Assembly: GCA_934486825.1 (NCBI GenBank)
Contig: CAKSQF010000008.1
Coordinates: 1-64,000 of the forward strand
Source: an uncultured Eubacteriales bacterium
GTDB lineage: Bacteria; Bacillota; Clostridia; Oscillospirales; CAG-272
Length of the DNA stretch: 64,000 nt
Direction: 5' to 3'
Shown piece by piece: positions 1 to 7,004 of the stretch. The notes under the pieces were generated by a model that was given only the letters and a program-made list of their open reading frames with translations, was not told the DNA's origin and searched no databases. Numbering within the stretch: the stretch's first letter is position 1; every line of letters begins with the position of its first letter. The translations under genes and the position numbers were made by a program.

Positions 1-77
1 GGCGGAACTGGCAGACGCGCACGTTTGAGGGGCGTGTGGTTTACACCGTACGGGTTCAAGTCCCGTTTCTCGCACCA
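1..77 (+). tRNA. tRNA-Leu (GAG), 5' end cut by the window edge
   Basis: The 3' part of a class II tRNA. The anticodon stem (20-24 with 32-36) encloses a 7-base loop at 25-31 with GAG at 27-29, which reads leucine CUC/CUU. A long variable arm, a T arm with GGTTCAAGTCC, and an encoded CCA at 75-77 follow. By alignment with the usual tRNA-Leu layout, base 1 is position G9, so the first eight bases lie outside the window. Confidence 0.95.
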
Positions 78-85
78 GACAAGAT

Positions 86-132
86 AATCCGAACCTGATC
101 CCTGTGGATTTTGGTTCGGATTTTTTGTTTTT
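86..132 (+). terminator. Intrinsic terminator after tRNA-Leu
   Basis: A perfect 10-bp stem (86-95 with 113-122) is followed by a T-rich run to 132. It ends the tRNA transcript and separates it from the suf promoter. Confidence 0.85.
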
Positions 133-138
133 TCTTAA

Positions 139-193
139 TTTCCTATTGACAAAGTAGGAAAATATGATATAATACCTACTGAAAGAGTAGGAA
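139..193 (+). promoter_or_regulatory. suf operon promoter with two dyad operator copies
   Basis: The -35 is TTGACA at 146-151 and the -10 is TATAAT at 168-173, with 16 bp between. Two 17-bp copies of CCTAYTGAMARAGTAGG lie at 142-158 and 175-191. The first overlaps the -35 and the second the expected start site. The ACT-N5-AGT core in the second copy resembles IscR-type Rrf2-family sites, so iron-sulfur-responsive repression is inferred. No regulator gene lies within the window. Confidence 0.7.
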
Positions 194-218
194 ATGCAGA
201 TGTCAAAGGAGACAGACC

Positions 219-995
219 ATGAAAGATAAAAACTTGCTTGAAATACATCGACTGTGCGTGAATGTCGGAGAAAAAGAAATATTGCGCGGAGTCGATATGA
301 CAATAGGCAAAGACGAGACGCACGTGCTCATGGGACCGAACGGAACTGGGAAAACCACGCTCGGCTACGCAATAACTGGTAATCCTATTTATACGGTAAG
401 CTCGGGTGAAATACTATTTGACGGCGAAAATATAACGGAGATGCCGGTGAATGAGCGCGCCAAAAAAGGGGTATTTCTCTCTTTTCAGAACCCGCTTGAG
501 GTTCCGGGCGTAACTCTCGCGTCTTTTATGCGAAGCGCGCTTGAACAGAAGACAGGCAAGCGGCTTAAGCTGTGGGAGTTCAGAAAAAAGCTTGCCGAAA
601 ATATGGATTTGCTTGCAATGGATGCGTCATATGCCGATCGTGATCTGAATGTCGGATTTTCGGGCGGGGAAAAGAAAAAGGCGGAGATACTTCAGATGCT
701 TATGCTTGAGCCGAAGCTCGCAATTCTTGACGAGACCGATTCCGGACTTGATGTTGACGCGGTCCGTACCGTGTCGAACGGCGTAAGACTTTACCACGAG
801 CGCGTTCACGGGTCGCTGCTGATAATTACCCACAGCACACGCATACTTGAAGCATTAAGCATTGATGTAGTGCATGTCATGGAAGACGGTATAATCGTCA
901 GAAACGGCGGTGCGGAGCTTGTCGAGAGTATCAACGAAAGCGGATTTTCCGCTTTGAAGCCGACAGGAGCCGGCGAAAATCGGGGAAATACATGA
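219..995 (+). CDS. sufC: SUF complex ATPase SufC
   Basis: This is the ABC-type ATPase of the SufBCD scaffold that assembles iron-sulfur clusters in the cytosol. Its 258 residues match the family. Walker A is GPNGTGKTT (about residues 40-48), the signature is FSGGEKKKAE, and Walker B is LAILDETDSGLD, with the conserved SufC-type DETDSGLD. There are no membrane segments, as expected for this non-transport ABC protein. The start is ATG with AAAGGAGA about 8 bases upstream. It is first in sufCBDSU and its stop overlaps the sufB start (ATGA). Expression should follow the dyad-bearing promoter at 139-193. Confidence 0.97.
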   Translation: MKDKNLLEIHRLCVNVGEKEILRGVDMTIGKDETHVLMGPNGTGKTTLGYAITGNPIYTVSSGEILFDGENITEMPVNERAKKGVFLSFQNPLEVPGVTLASFMRSALEQKTGKRLKLWEFRKKLAENMDLLAMDASYADRDLNVGFSGGEKKKAEILQMLMLEPKLAILDETDSGLDVDAVRTVSNGVRLYHERVHGSLLIITHSTRILEALSIDVVHVMEDGIIVRNGGAELVESINESGFSALKPTGAGENRGNT

Positions 996-2407
996 ATAAT
1001 ATAAAAGAAAAAAGTCGGATCGAAGATATTGACCGCAGTATATACGATATAAAAGACGAAGAGCATGATGCCTTCCGGATGGAGGAGGGTCTGACTCCGG
1101 AAATAGTCGATAAGCTCTCAAACGAAAAAAACGATCCCGAATGGATGCGCCTGTTCAGACAGCGTTCCTTGCGGATATATAACGAAATGCGGATTCCCGA
1201 CTGGGGACCGTCGATCGAAGGACTTGATATCGATCATATCGCGTCGTATGTGCGCCCCAATACGAAAATGCAGAATGACTGGAAAAACGTGCCGCAGGAT
1301 ATAAAGGACACCTTTGACAGGCTGGGTATACCGCAGGCTGAGCGTAAATCGCTTGCGGGCGTCGGTGCTCAGTATGACTCCGAACTTGTCTACCATAACG
1401 TAAAACAGGAGGTAGCCGCCGAAGGAGTCGTGTATACCGATATGGAAAGCGCACTGAACGGCGAGTATGCGGATATGGTGCGGAAGCATTTTATGAAGCT
1501 TGTCACACCGAACGACCATAAATTTGCCGCACTTCACGGAGCCGTGTGGTCGGGCGGGTCGTTTGTCTATGTGCCGAAATGCGTGCACCTTTCGATACCG
1601 CTTCAGTCCTATTTCAGACTGAACGCAAAGGGCGCGGGACAGTTTGAGCATACGCTTATAATACTTGACGAGGATTCGAGCCTGCATTTTATAGAGGGCT
1701 GTTCGGCACCGAAATATAATGTCGCAAATCTTCACGCCGGATGCGTCGAGCTGTATGTCGGCAGGAATGCGAAACTGCGCTATTCTACTATCGAAAACTG
1801 GTCGAAAAATATGTATAATCTGAATACGAAACGCGCTGTCGTCGGAGAGGGCGGGACAATCGAATGGATTTCCGGCTCGTTCGGCTCGCATGTCGGATGC
1901 CTTTATCCGATGAGTATTCTGAAGGGTAACGGATCAAAGATGGAGTTTACCGGCGTGACCTTTGCGGGAAGCGGGCAGAATCTTGATACCGGAGCAAAGG
2001 TTATCCACGTAGGAGAAAATACAAGCTCGTATATGAATACACGTTCCATAAGTAAGGACGGCGGTATAAGTACTTTCCGCAGCAGCGTGGTTGTCGAAAA
2101 GGGCGCAAAAGGAGCAAAATCGTCGGTGTCCTGCCAGTCGCTTATGCTTGATTCGCAGTCGCGCTCGGATACCGTCCCCGTAATGGATATACGGACGAAG
2201 GATGCCGCTGTCGGACATGAGGCGAAAATAGGCAGTATAAGCGGAGACGCAATTTTCTATCTCATGAGCCGTGGCATGTCGGAGGAGGACGCAAGGGCGC
2301 TTATCGTAAGCGGCTTTGCCGATAATGTTTCAAAAGAGCTCCCGGTCGAGTATGCGGTCGAAATGAATAATCTTATACGCCTTGAGATGAAGGGAAGTAT
2401 AGGATGA
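992..2407 (+). CDS. sufB: SUF scaffold protein SufB
   Basis: SufB is the core scaffold on which [4Fe-4S] clusters form, working with SufC and SufD. At 471 residues it has the family's length. The central part is a long beta-helix, with SufB-like segments such as WSGGSFVYVPKCVHL and the C-terminal GHEAKIGSISGDAIFYLMSRG. The late block SSVSCQSLMLD carries the conserved-region cysteine expected in SufB. It overlaps sufC by 4 bases, so the two are probably translationally coupled. The gap to sufD is 33 bases and includes a GAAAGGA ribosome site. Confidence 0.97.
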   Translation: MNNIKEKSRIEDIDRSIYDIKDEEHDAFRMEEGLTPEIVDKLSNEKNDPEWMRLFRQRSLRIYNEMRIPDWGPSIEGLDIDHIASYVRPNTKMQNDWKNVPQDIKDTFDRLGIPQAERKSLAGVGAQYDSELVYHNVKQEVAAEGVVYTDMESALNGEYADMVRKHFMKLVTPNDHKFAALHGAVWSGGSFVYVPKCVHLSIPLQSYFRLNAKGAGQFEHTLIILDEDSSLHFIEGCSAPKYNVANLHAGCVELYVGRNAKLRYSTIENWSKNMYNLNTKRAVVGEGGTIEWISGSFGSHVGCLYPMSILKGNGSKMEFTGVTFAGSGQNLDTGAKVIHVGENTSSYMNTRSISKDGGISTFRSSVVVEKGAKGAKSSVSCQSLMLDSQSRSDTVPVMDIRTKDAAVGHEAKIGSISGDAIFYLMSRGMSEEDARALIVSGFADNVSKELPVEYAVEMNNLIRLEMKGSIG

Positions 2408-2440
2408 TAAACCGCTGCCGGACAGAAAGGATGTCATAAT

Positions 2441-3397
2441 ATGTCAGAAATGATTTCAATAAACAAATTGCCGACCCGCACATGGAACAGACTTTCGGTA
2501 AATGATGCAATAATAGCGTGGGATGAAGAAAATACCGCTTTGCTCGCCGATACCGATATACAGTGCGCGCACGGAAGATTCCCCTTGCCTGTCAGACTTT
2601 CGCTGTCGGATGACGGAGCGTCTTTTACACGTAAAAGAGTGCGGCTGTCGGTTCCGCAGAACAGCAGTGTGAATGTTCTTGTCGATTGCAGACCGGAAAA
2701 CAATTTCAATGCGATTCTTGACCTTACTGTCGGTAAAAATTCGGATGTGAAGCTTGCACTTCTTGCCGAACCGTCGCATGGCGGAATCTGTGTGCATAAG
2801 ACATCGGTAAACTGTGATGAAAATGCAGGTGTCGAAATGATAACACTGCTTCTCGGCGACGGTGATGTCTATCTTGATAATCTCGCAGAACTTCGCGGCG
2901 ATAACAGTTCGCTGAAAAGCGATATAGCCTATATCGGATGCAACGGGCAGACTGTCGATATGAATGTTGTCGTAAATCACTTCGGAAGAAATACAAAATC
3001 CGAAATAACTGCCGCGGGTGCGCTTAAGGACGGCGCGAAAAAGGTGTTCCGGGGCAGTATCGATTTCAGAAAAGGCTCGTCCGGCTCTGTCGGAGCCGAA
3101 AACGAGACAGTGCTTATGCTCGGCGATGATGCGGTCAATAAGACCGTTCCGCTGATCCTTTGTGCAGAGGAAAATGTTGACGGAAGCCACGGCGCAACAA
3201 TCGGCGAGCTTGACCGCAATACTCTCTTTTATTTCGAAAGCCGCGGGATAGATAAAAAGACCGCCGAAAATATCATGGCACGCGCCGCGGTCGAACGACT
3301 TGCACATCTCGTAAACGATGAAGAATTTGCCGACGAAATCATGCGTGCGATCGGCAGAAAGCTCGGTACGGAGGGGGAAAACGATGATGCAGTATGA
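2441..3397 (+). CDS. sufD: SufD-like iron-sulfur assembly protein
   Basis: A SufB paralogue that pairs with SufB and SufC. At 318 residues it is shorter than many SufD proteins (around 400), mainly because the N-terminal region is reduced. The beta-helix core and the C-terminal block SHGATIGELDRNTLFYFESRGI are clear. The ATG at 2441 follows AGAAAGGATGTC. The end overlaps the start of sufS by 14 bases. It could be called SufB/SufD family generically, but its position in the operon supports SufD. Confidence 0.93.
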   Translation: MSEMISINKLPTRTWNRLSVNDAIIAWDEENTALLADTDIQCAHGRFPLPVRLSLSDDGASFTRKRVRLSVPQNSSVNVLVDCRPENNFNAILDLTVGKNSDVKLALLAEPSHGGICVHKTSVNCDENAGVEMITLLLGDGDVYLDNLAELRGDNSSLKSDIAYIGCNGQTVDMNVVVNHFGRNTKSEITAAGALKDGAKKVFRGSIDFRKGSSGSVGAENETVLMLGDDAVNKTVPLILCAEENVDGSHGATIGELDRNTLFYFESRGIDKKTAENIMARAAVERLAHLVNDEEFADEIMRAIGRKLGTEGENDDAV

Positions 3398-4601
3398 TTA
3401 CAGATCGGATTTCCCGATTTTCGGAAACAATCCGCTCGTTTATATCGATAACGCGGCGACCGCACAAAAACCGGAGGTGGTTATCGATGCCGTTGCCGAT
3501 TTTTACGAAAGACATAACGCAAATCCGCTCCGCGGACTTTATTCTCTGAGCGTCGATGCAACCGAAGAGCTTGAATCGGCAAGAGCGGCTGTCTGTAATT
3601 TTATAGGCGCTTCCTCGCCCGATGAGATTGTTTTTACGCGTAATACCACAGAAAGCCTGAATCTTGTGGCGTATAGCTACGGTCTTTCGAATCTGCACGC
3701 GGGAGACGAGGTGGTCGTTTCGATAACAGAGCATCACAGCAATCTTCTGCCGTGGCAGTTTGTCTGTAAAAAGACAGGCGCGACACTTAAATTTATTGAA
3801 TGTGAGCCGGACGGGAGCATCGACCTCGATAAGGTCGAAAAGCTGATCGGTGACCGTACCGCGATCGTTGCCGTCGCGCAGGTGTCGAATGTCCTCGGAA
3901 GGGAAAATCCGGTCGCGGAGATCGCGGCGCTTGCACACAGAGTCGGCGCGGTCATGGTGGTTGACGGCGCACAGAGTACGCCGCATGTGCATGTCGATGT
4001 CAGGAGTACCGATGCCGATTTCTTCGCCTTTTCGGGGCATAAAATGTACGGTCCGATGGGGATAGGTGTGCTGTACGCCAAAAGACAGCTGCTTGATCTT
4101 ATGCCGCCTTTTCTGTTTGGCGGCGAGATGATCGATTCGGTAAAAAGAGACTCTGCTGTCTTTTCCGAACCTCCGCATAAGTTTGAGGCGGGGACCGTCA
4201 ACGTCGCAGGAGCCGTCGGACTCCACGCCGCAATAGATTATGTAAGATCGGTCGGCTTTGAAACGATCGGCAGAAGAGAGTTTGAGGTTTCGTCCCGCGC
4301 AATGACCGGAATGTTCGGTATGAAGCATGTGCATGTTGTCGGCTCGCATGACTCCGCAGAGCATAACGGTATAATTACATTTACCGTCGATGACGTTCAT
4401 CCGCACGATGTAAGTGAAATACTTGCCGCCGATAATGTGGCGGTGCGCGCGGGTCTTCACTGCGCACAGCCGCTCCATGACTACCTCGGACTGCGCTCGA
4501 CGGTGCGGGCAAGCTTTGCTTTTTATAATACGATCGCGGATGCCGATAAATTTCTTGAAAGCCTTTCGACTGTAAGGGAGCGTATGGGATATGGAAACTA
4601 A
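3384..4601 (+). CDS. sufS: Cysteine desulfurase SufS
   Basis: A PLP-dependent enzyme that removes sulfur from L-cysteine as a persulfide for cluster assembly. With the ATG at 3384 (after GGAGGGGG) it has 405 residues, the usual SufS length. An in-frame codon further upstream would add an unlikely 22 residues inside sufD. Visible motifs are YIDNAATAQKP at the N terminus, TEHHSN, the PLP-binding lysine in FSGHKMYGP, and the catalytic cysteine in VRAGLHCAQP. The short sequence around that cysteine fits group II desulfurases, which need SufU. Confidence 0.96.
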   Translation: MMQYDYRSDFPIFGNNPLVYIDNAATAQKPEVVIDAVADFYERHNANPLRGLYSLSVDATEELESARAAVCNFIGASSPDEIVFTRNTTESLNLVAYSYGLSNLHAGDEVVVSITEHHSNLLPWQFVCKKTGATLKFIECEPDGSIDLDKVEKLIGDRTAIVAVAQVSNVLGRENPVAEIAALAHRVGAVMVVDGAQSTPHVHVDVRSTDADFFAFSGHKMYGPMGIGVLYAKRQLLDLMPPFLFGGEMIDSVKRDSAVFSEPPHKFEAGTVNVAGAVGLHAAIDYVRSVGFETIGRREFEVSSRAMTGMFGMKHVHVVGSHDSAEHNGIITFTVDDVHPHDVSEILAADNVAVRAGLHCAQPLHDYLGLRSTVRASFAFYNTIADADKFLESLSTVRERMGYGN

Positions 4602-5031
4602 AAACTTTTATAATGAAATATTGACCGAGCATAATATGCATCCGGAGTATAAGCATGCGCTTGATGACTCCGATATAGAGCTTGACGGGGTGAATCCGAG
4701 CTGCGGCGATGAAATAAAGCTCTGCCTGAAGGTAAGCGGAGATGTAATTACGGACGGCGCGTTTGTCGGCGACGGCTGCGCGGTCTCGCAGGCATCGACC
4801 GATATAATGCTCGGAATGATAATCGGGAAAAAGAGGGAAGAAGCGCTCGCAATGGCTGATAAATTCATGCGGATGATAAGGGGAGAGGCGAGCGAGGAAG
4901 AAATAGAAAGCCTTGAGGAGGCGTCCGCATTGCGTGACGTTTCGCATATGCCCGCAAGAGCAAAATGTGCGCTTCTCGGCTGGCGGACCCTGTCCGAGGC
5001 GCTCGGCACCGACCCGAACGCGAAAACATAA
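4591..5031 (+). CDS. sufU: Sulfur-transfer protein SufU
   Basis: A zinc-binding partner that accepts sulfur from SufS, typical of Gram-positive SUF systems. It has 146 residues. The expected ligands are visible: C38 and D40 in PSCGDE, C63 in DGCAVSQAS and C126 in ARAKCALLGW. The insertion before the last cysteine separates SufU from ordinary IscU. It overlaps sufS by 11 bases and is the last gene of the operon, followed by two hairpins. Confidence 0.96.
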   Translation: METKNFYNEILTEHNMHPEYKHALDDSDIELDGVNPSCGDEIKLCLKVSGDVITDGAFVGDGCAVSQASTDIMLGMIIGKKREEALAMADKFMRMIRGEASEEEIESLEEASALRDVSHMPARAKCALLGWRTLSEALGTDPNAKT

Positions 5032-5040
5032 CCGAATAAA

Positions 5041-5107
5041 GATTGCCCCGCTGTGCGGGGCAATCTCTTTCCAACCATGTGAACGCCAAGCATAAAAGGC
5101 GTTTTTT
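5041..5107 (+). terminator. Tandem hairpin terminators after sufU
   Basis: The first hairpin is a perfect 10-bp stem (5041-5050 with 5056-5065) followed by a short T-rich stretch. The second has a 6-bp stem (5082-5087 with 5098-5103) running into T5101-5107. Together they should end the suf transcript. Confidence 0.75.
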
Positions 5108-5142
5108 AACTTTGTGTACACAATACGGACATAAATATTATT

Positions 5143-5148
5143 TATAAT
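5143..5148 (+). promoter_or_regulatory. -10 element for the SIMPL gene
   Basis: TATAAT lies 24 bases before the ATG at 5172. The hexamer 17 bp upstream (ACAATA) is a weak -35, so the promoter assignment is tentative. Confidence 0.45.
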
Positions 5149-5171
5149 ACGTTAAAAAGGAGTTGATATTT

Positions 5172-5825
5172 ATGTCCGGTAAAATCACTGTAAACGGGGT
5201 GGGCAAGATAACCGCCGCTCCCGATACAATCTTGCTTTCCGCAAAACTTTCCTCCACCGATAAGGATTACGCGGTCGCGGTCGGAAACTCGGCAAATCAG
5301 CTTGAAAAGCTGAAAAACGGTATAAAGAAGCTCGGCTTCGATGAAAAAGCGCTGAAAACCTCAAACTTTGCGGTCAATGCGGATTATGAATCGGTAAATG
5401 ACAAAAGCGGCAGATATAAGCGCGTTTTTACCGGCTTTACCTGCGTTCATGATCTTGTCCTTGAATTTGATTTCGACAGCAAAAAGCTTGCGGATGTCAT
5501 TTCGGCAGTCGCCGAAAGCCTGTCCGAACCGGATATATCGATCGATTTCACCGTAAAGAACACCGATAAGCTGAGAGATGAGCTTTTAAAGAGCGCGGTC
5601 GCGAACGCACGCAAAAAGGCGGAGCTACTTTGCGCGGCGGCGGGAACCGCTCTCGGGACGCTTGTTTCGATCGATTACAGCTCCGGCGATTTCTTCCCGG
5701 GCTGTGAGACCTCGTATGCGGTCGATGCGAAATGCGCACGGCTTGCGGCACCCAAAGCCGTAAATATTTCACCAAAGGATATAGAAATTACCGACACGGT
5801 AAAGATCGTCTGGGAGACGGTCTGA
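5172..5825 (+). CDS. SIMPL domain (DUF541) protein
   Basis: A 217-residue protein of the SIMPL/DUF541 family. These have a BON-like fold and no settled biochemical role. Family traits seen are the N-terminal ITVNGVGKITAAPDT and the C-terminal helix with AVANARKKAELLCAAAGTALG. No signal peptide or membrane helix is visible, whereas many SIMPL proteins are exported, so this copy is probably cytosolic. ATG at 5172 is preferred over an in-frame TTG at 5163 because AAGGAG at 5157-5162 is correctly spaced for it. A sugar isomerase-like gene follows after 15 bases. Confidence 0.85.
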   Translation: MSGKITVNGVGKITAAPDTILLSAKLSSTDKDYAVAVGNSANQLEKLKNGIKKLGFDEKALKTSNFAVNADYESVNDKSGRYKRVFTGFTCVHDLVLEFDFDSKKLADVISAVAESLSEPDISIDFTVKNTDKLRDELLKSAVANARKKAELLCAAAGTALGTLVSIDYSSGDFFPGCETSYAVDAKCARLAAPKAVNISPKDIEITDTVKIVWETV

Positions 5826-5840
5826 AAGGAGACAGTAAAA

Positions 5841-6683
5841 ATGTGGAAGACAAAGCTTTGCCTTGCGACAAGCGATCAGTTCGGGATGCCGGTTGCCGAT
5901 CAGATCAGACTTTTTAAAGAAATCGGCTTTGACGGCTTTTTCACAGGCTGGAGAGAAGGGGATGATGTCGGTGAGATACGCCGCATCGCCGACGAGACCG
6001 GTATGTACTTTCAGTCGATTCATGCACCCTTCGGCAGAGCGGCGGATATGTGGAAGAAATCGCATGAGTCGGAAATTGCGGTAAATGAGCTTATAAGCTG
6101 TCTGCATGACTGCGCCGAAAACGATGTGCCGCTCATGGTTCTGCATACCTTCAAAGGCTTTGAGGATCACGACCCGACCGAGTACGGAATCGAGAATTTC
6201 AGACGTGTCGCCGAGGAAGCTCGGCTTCTCGGCGTGAAGCTCGGATTTGAAAATACCGAAGGGGAAGAGTACCTCGCCGCAGTGCTGAGCAGTCTCTCGG
6301 ATTTCGACTCTGTCGGCTTCTGCTGGGATACCGGACATGAGATGTGCTACAACAAGAGCAAGGATATGATGAAGCTTTACGGTGACCGTATCGTCGGCAC
6401 CCACCTGAACGACAATCTCGGAATACGCGATTTCGACGGAAAGATCACATGGATCGATGATCTGCACCTGCTTCCGTTCGACGGTATCGCCGATTGGGAG
6501 GATATCGTGTCACGGCTTAACAAATATCATTTTGACGGTCCACTCACCTTCGAGCTGAATACATACAGTAAACCGGGACGTCACGAAAACGATATATACC
6601 GCAATATGCCGATCGAGCTTTATCTTACCGAGGCATATAAGCGTGCCTGCCGCGTCGCCACACTGAAAAGAAATATGAGGTAA
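5841..6683 (+). CDS. Sugar phosphate isomerase/epimerase-like TIM barrel
   Basis: A 280-residue protein of the xylose isomerase-like/AP endonuclease 2 superfamily. Residues that usually bind the divalent metal can be seen along the barrel strands: IHAPFG, VLHTFKG, GFENTEG, CWDTGHE, GTHLNDN and FELNT. The substrate cannot be read from the sequence; inositol or keto-sugar isomerisation are typical roles in this family. AAAGGAGA precedes the ATG. It probably shares a transcript with the SIMPL gene upstream. Confidence 0.85.
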   Translation: MWKTKLCLATSDQFGMPVADQIRLFKEIGFDGFFTGWREGDDVGEIRRIADETGMYFQSIHAPFGRAADMWKKSHESEIAVNELISCLHDCAENDVPLMVLHTFKGFEDHDPTEYGIENFRRVAEEARLLGVKLGFENTEGEEYLAAVLSSLSDFDSVGFCWDTGHEMCYNKSKDMMKLYGDRIVGTHLNDNLGIRDFDGKITWIDDLHLLPFDGIADWEDIVSRLNKYHFDGPLTFELNTYSKPGRHENDIYRNMPIELYLTEAYKRACRVATLKRNMR

Positions 6684-6804
6684 AACATTACAAATATTCT
6701 GTGGTATATCGGGAGAAAAATTGTCTATCTTTTTTTTCGAAAAGCCTTGACATTTTTCTCCCGATATGATAAAATCACAGAAAATGATTTCGGGGGTTAC
6801 GGCA

Positions 6805-6912
6805 ATGAAGATTATGCGTCAGACGGCGATTTGGGCAGAACAAGCGCATATGTATATGGCAGTTGCCTCGTCAGCCGTTCTCTCCCCGTTTACAGTTCTT
6901 CAAATTAAATGA
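6805..6912 (+). CDS. Candidate 35-aa leader peptide of uraA
   Basis: A short ORF starts MKIMRQTAIWAEQ and ends with TGA at 6910-6912, inside the 5' arm of the attenuator stem. CGGGGG about 8 bases upstream is a weak ribosome site. There is no run of one amino acid codon, so classical amino-acid attenuation is unlikely. Its placement resembles the leader of E. coli pyrBI, where translating ribosomes prevent attenuator folding. Whether it is translated is unknown. Confidence 0.4.
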   Translation: MKIMRQTAIWAEQAHMYMAVASSAVLSPFTVLQIK

Positions 6913-6939
6913 CAGATACATTATCTGTCATATTTTTTT
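6909..6939 (+). terminator. Intrinsic terminator (attenuator) before uraA
   Basis: A perfect 10-bp stem (6909-6918 with 6922-6931), nominally closed by a three-base loop, runs into ATTTTTTT. It lies between the promoter and uraA with no other gene between, so it should act as an attenuator rather than an operon end. Confidence 0.8.
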
Positions 6940-7004
6940 GCGATTTTTTCGCAGTTCATGCGATTTAATTGATAAAAAAACAGAAGTAAAAGGAGATCAG
7001 GGTT

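Larger units (their letters stand above)
6684..7004 (+). promoter_or_regulatory. uraA-upp control region: promoter, inverted repeat, leader
   Basis: This 321-base gap contains a long inverted repeat (6706-6725 with 6749-6767, interrupted by one bulged base). A promoter has TTGACA at 6747-6752 and TAAAAT at 6770-6775 with 17 bp between. A leader follows, holding a 35-codon ORF (6805-6912) and an intrinsic terminator (6909-6939). The right arm of the repeat covers most of the -35/-10 spacer. No PyrR binding loop or known riboswitch class was recognised in the leader. Confidence 0.7.

Noticed and set aside
1118..1891. A 257-codon minus-strand frame opposite sufB
   Set aside because: No motif and no ribosome site; it mirrors sufB codon bias.
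3339..4478. A 379-codon minus-strand frame opposite sufS
   Set aside because: It is a shadow of a well-recognised gene and contains no known motif or ribosome site.
5163..5171. TTG start three codons upstream in the SIMPL gene
   Set aside because: It abuts the ribosome site AAGGAG; the ATG at 5172 has correct spacing.
6706..6767. Terminator for the sugar isomerase gene
   Set aside because: The long stem is not followed by a T run on the plus strand; its position over a promoter fits an operator better.
6780..6940. PyrR loop, purine or PRPP riboswitch in the uraA leader
   Set aside because: No PyrR consensus, purine riboswitch core or ykkC-type motif could be found by eye; a covariance search would be decisive.
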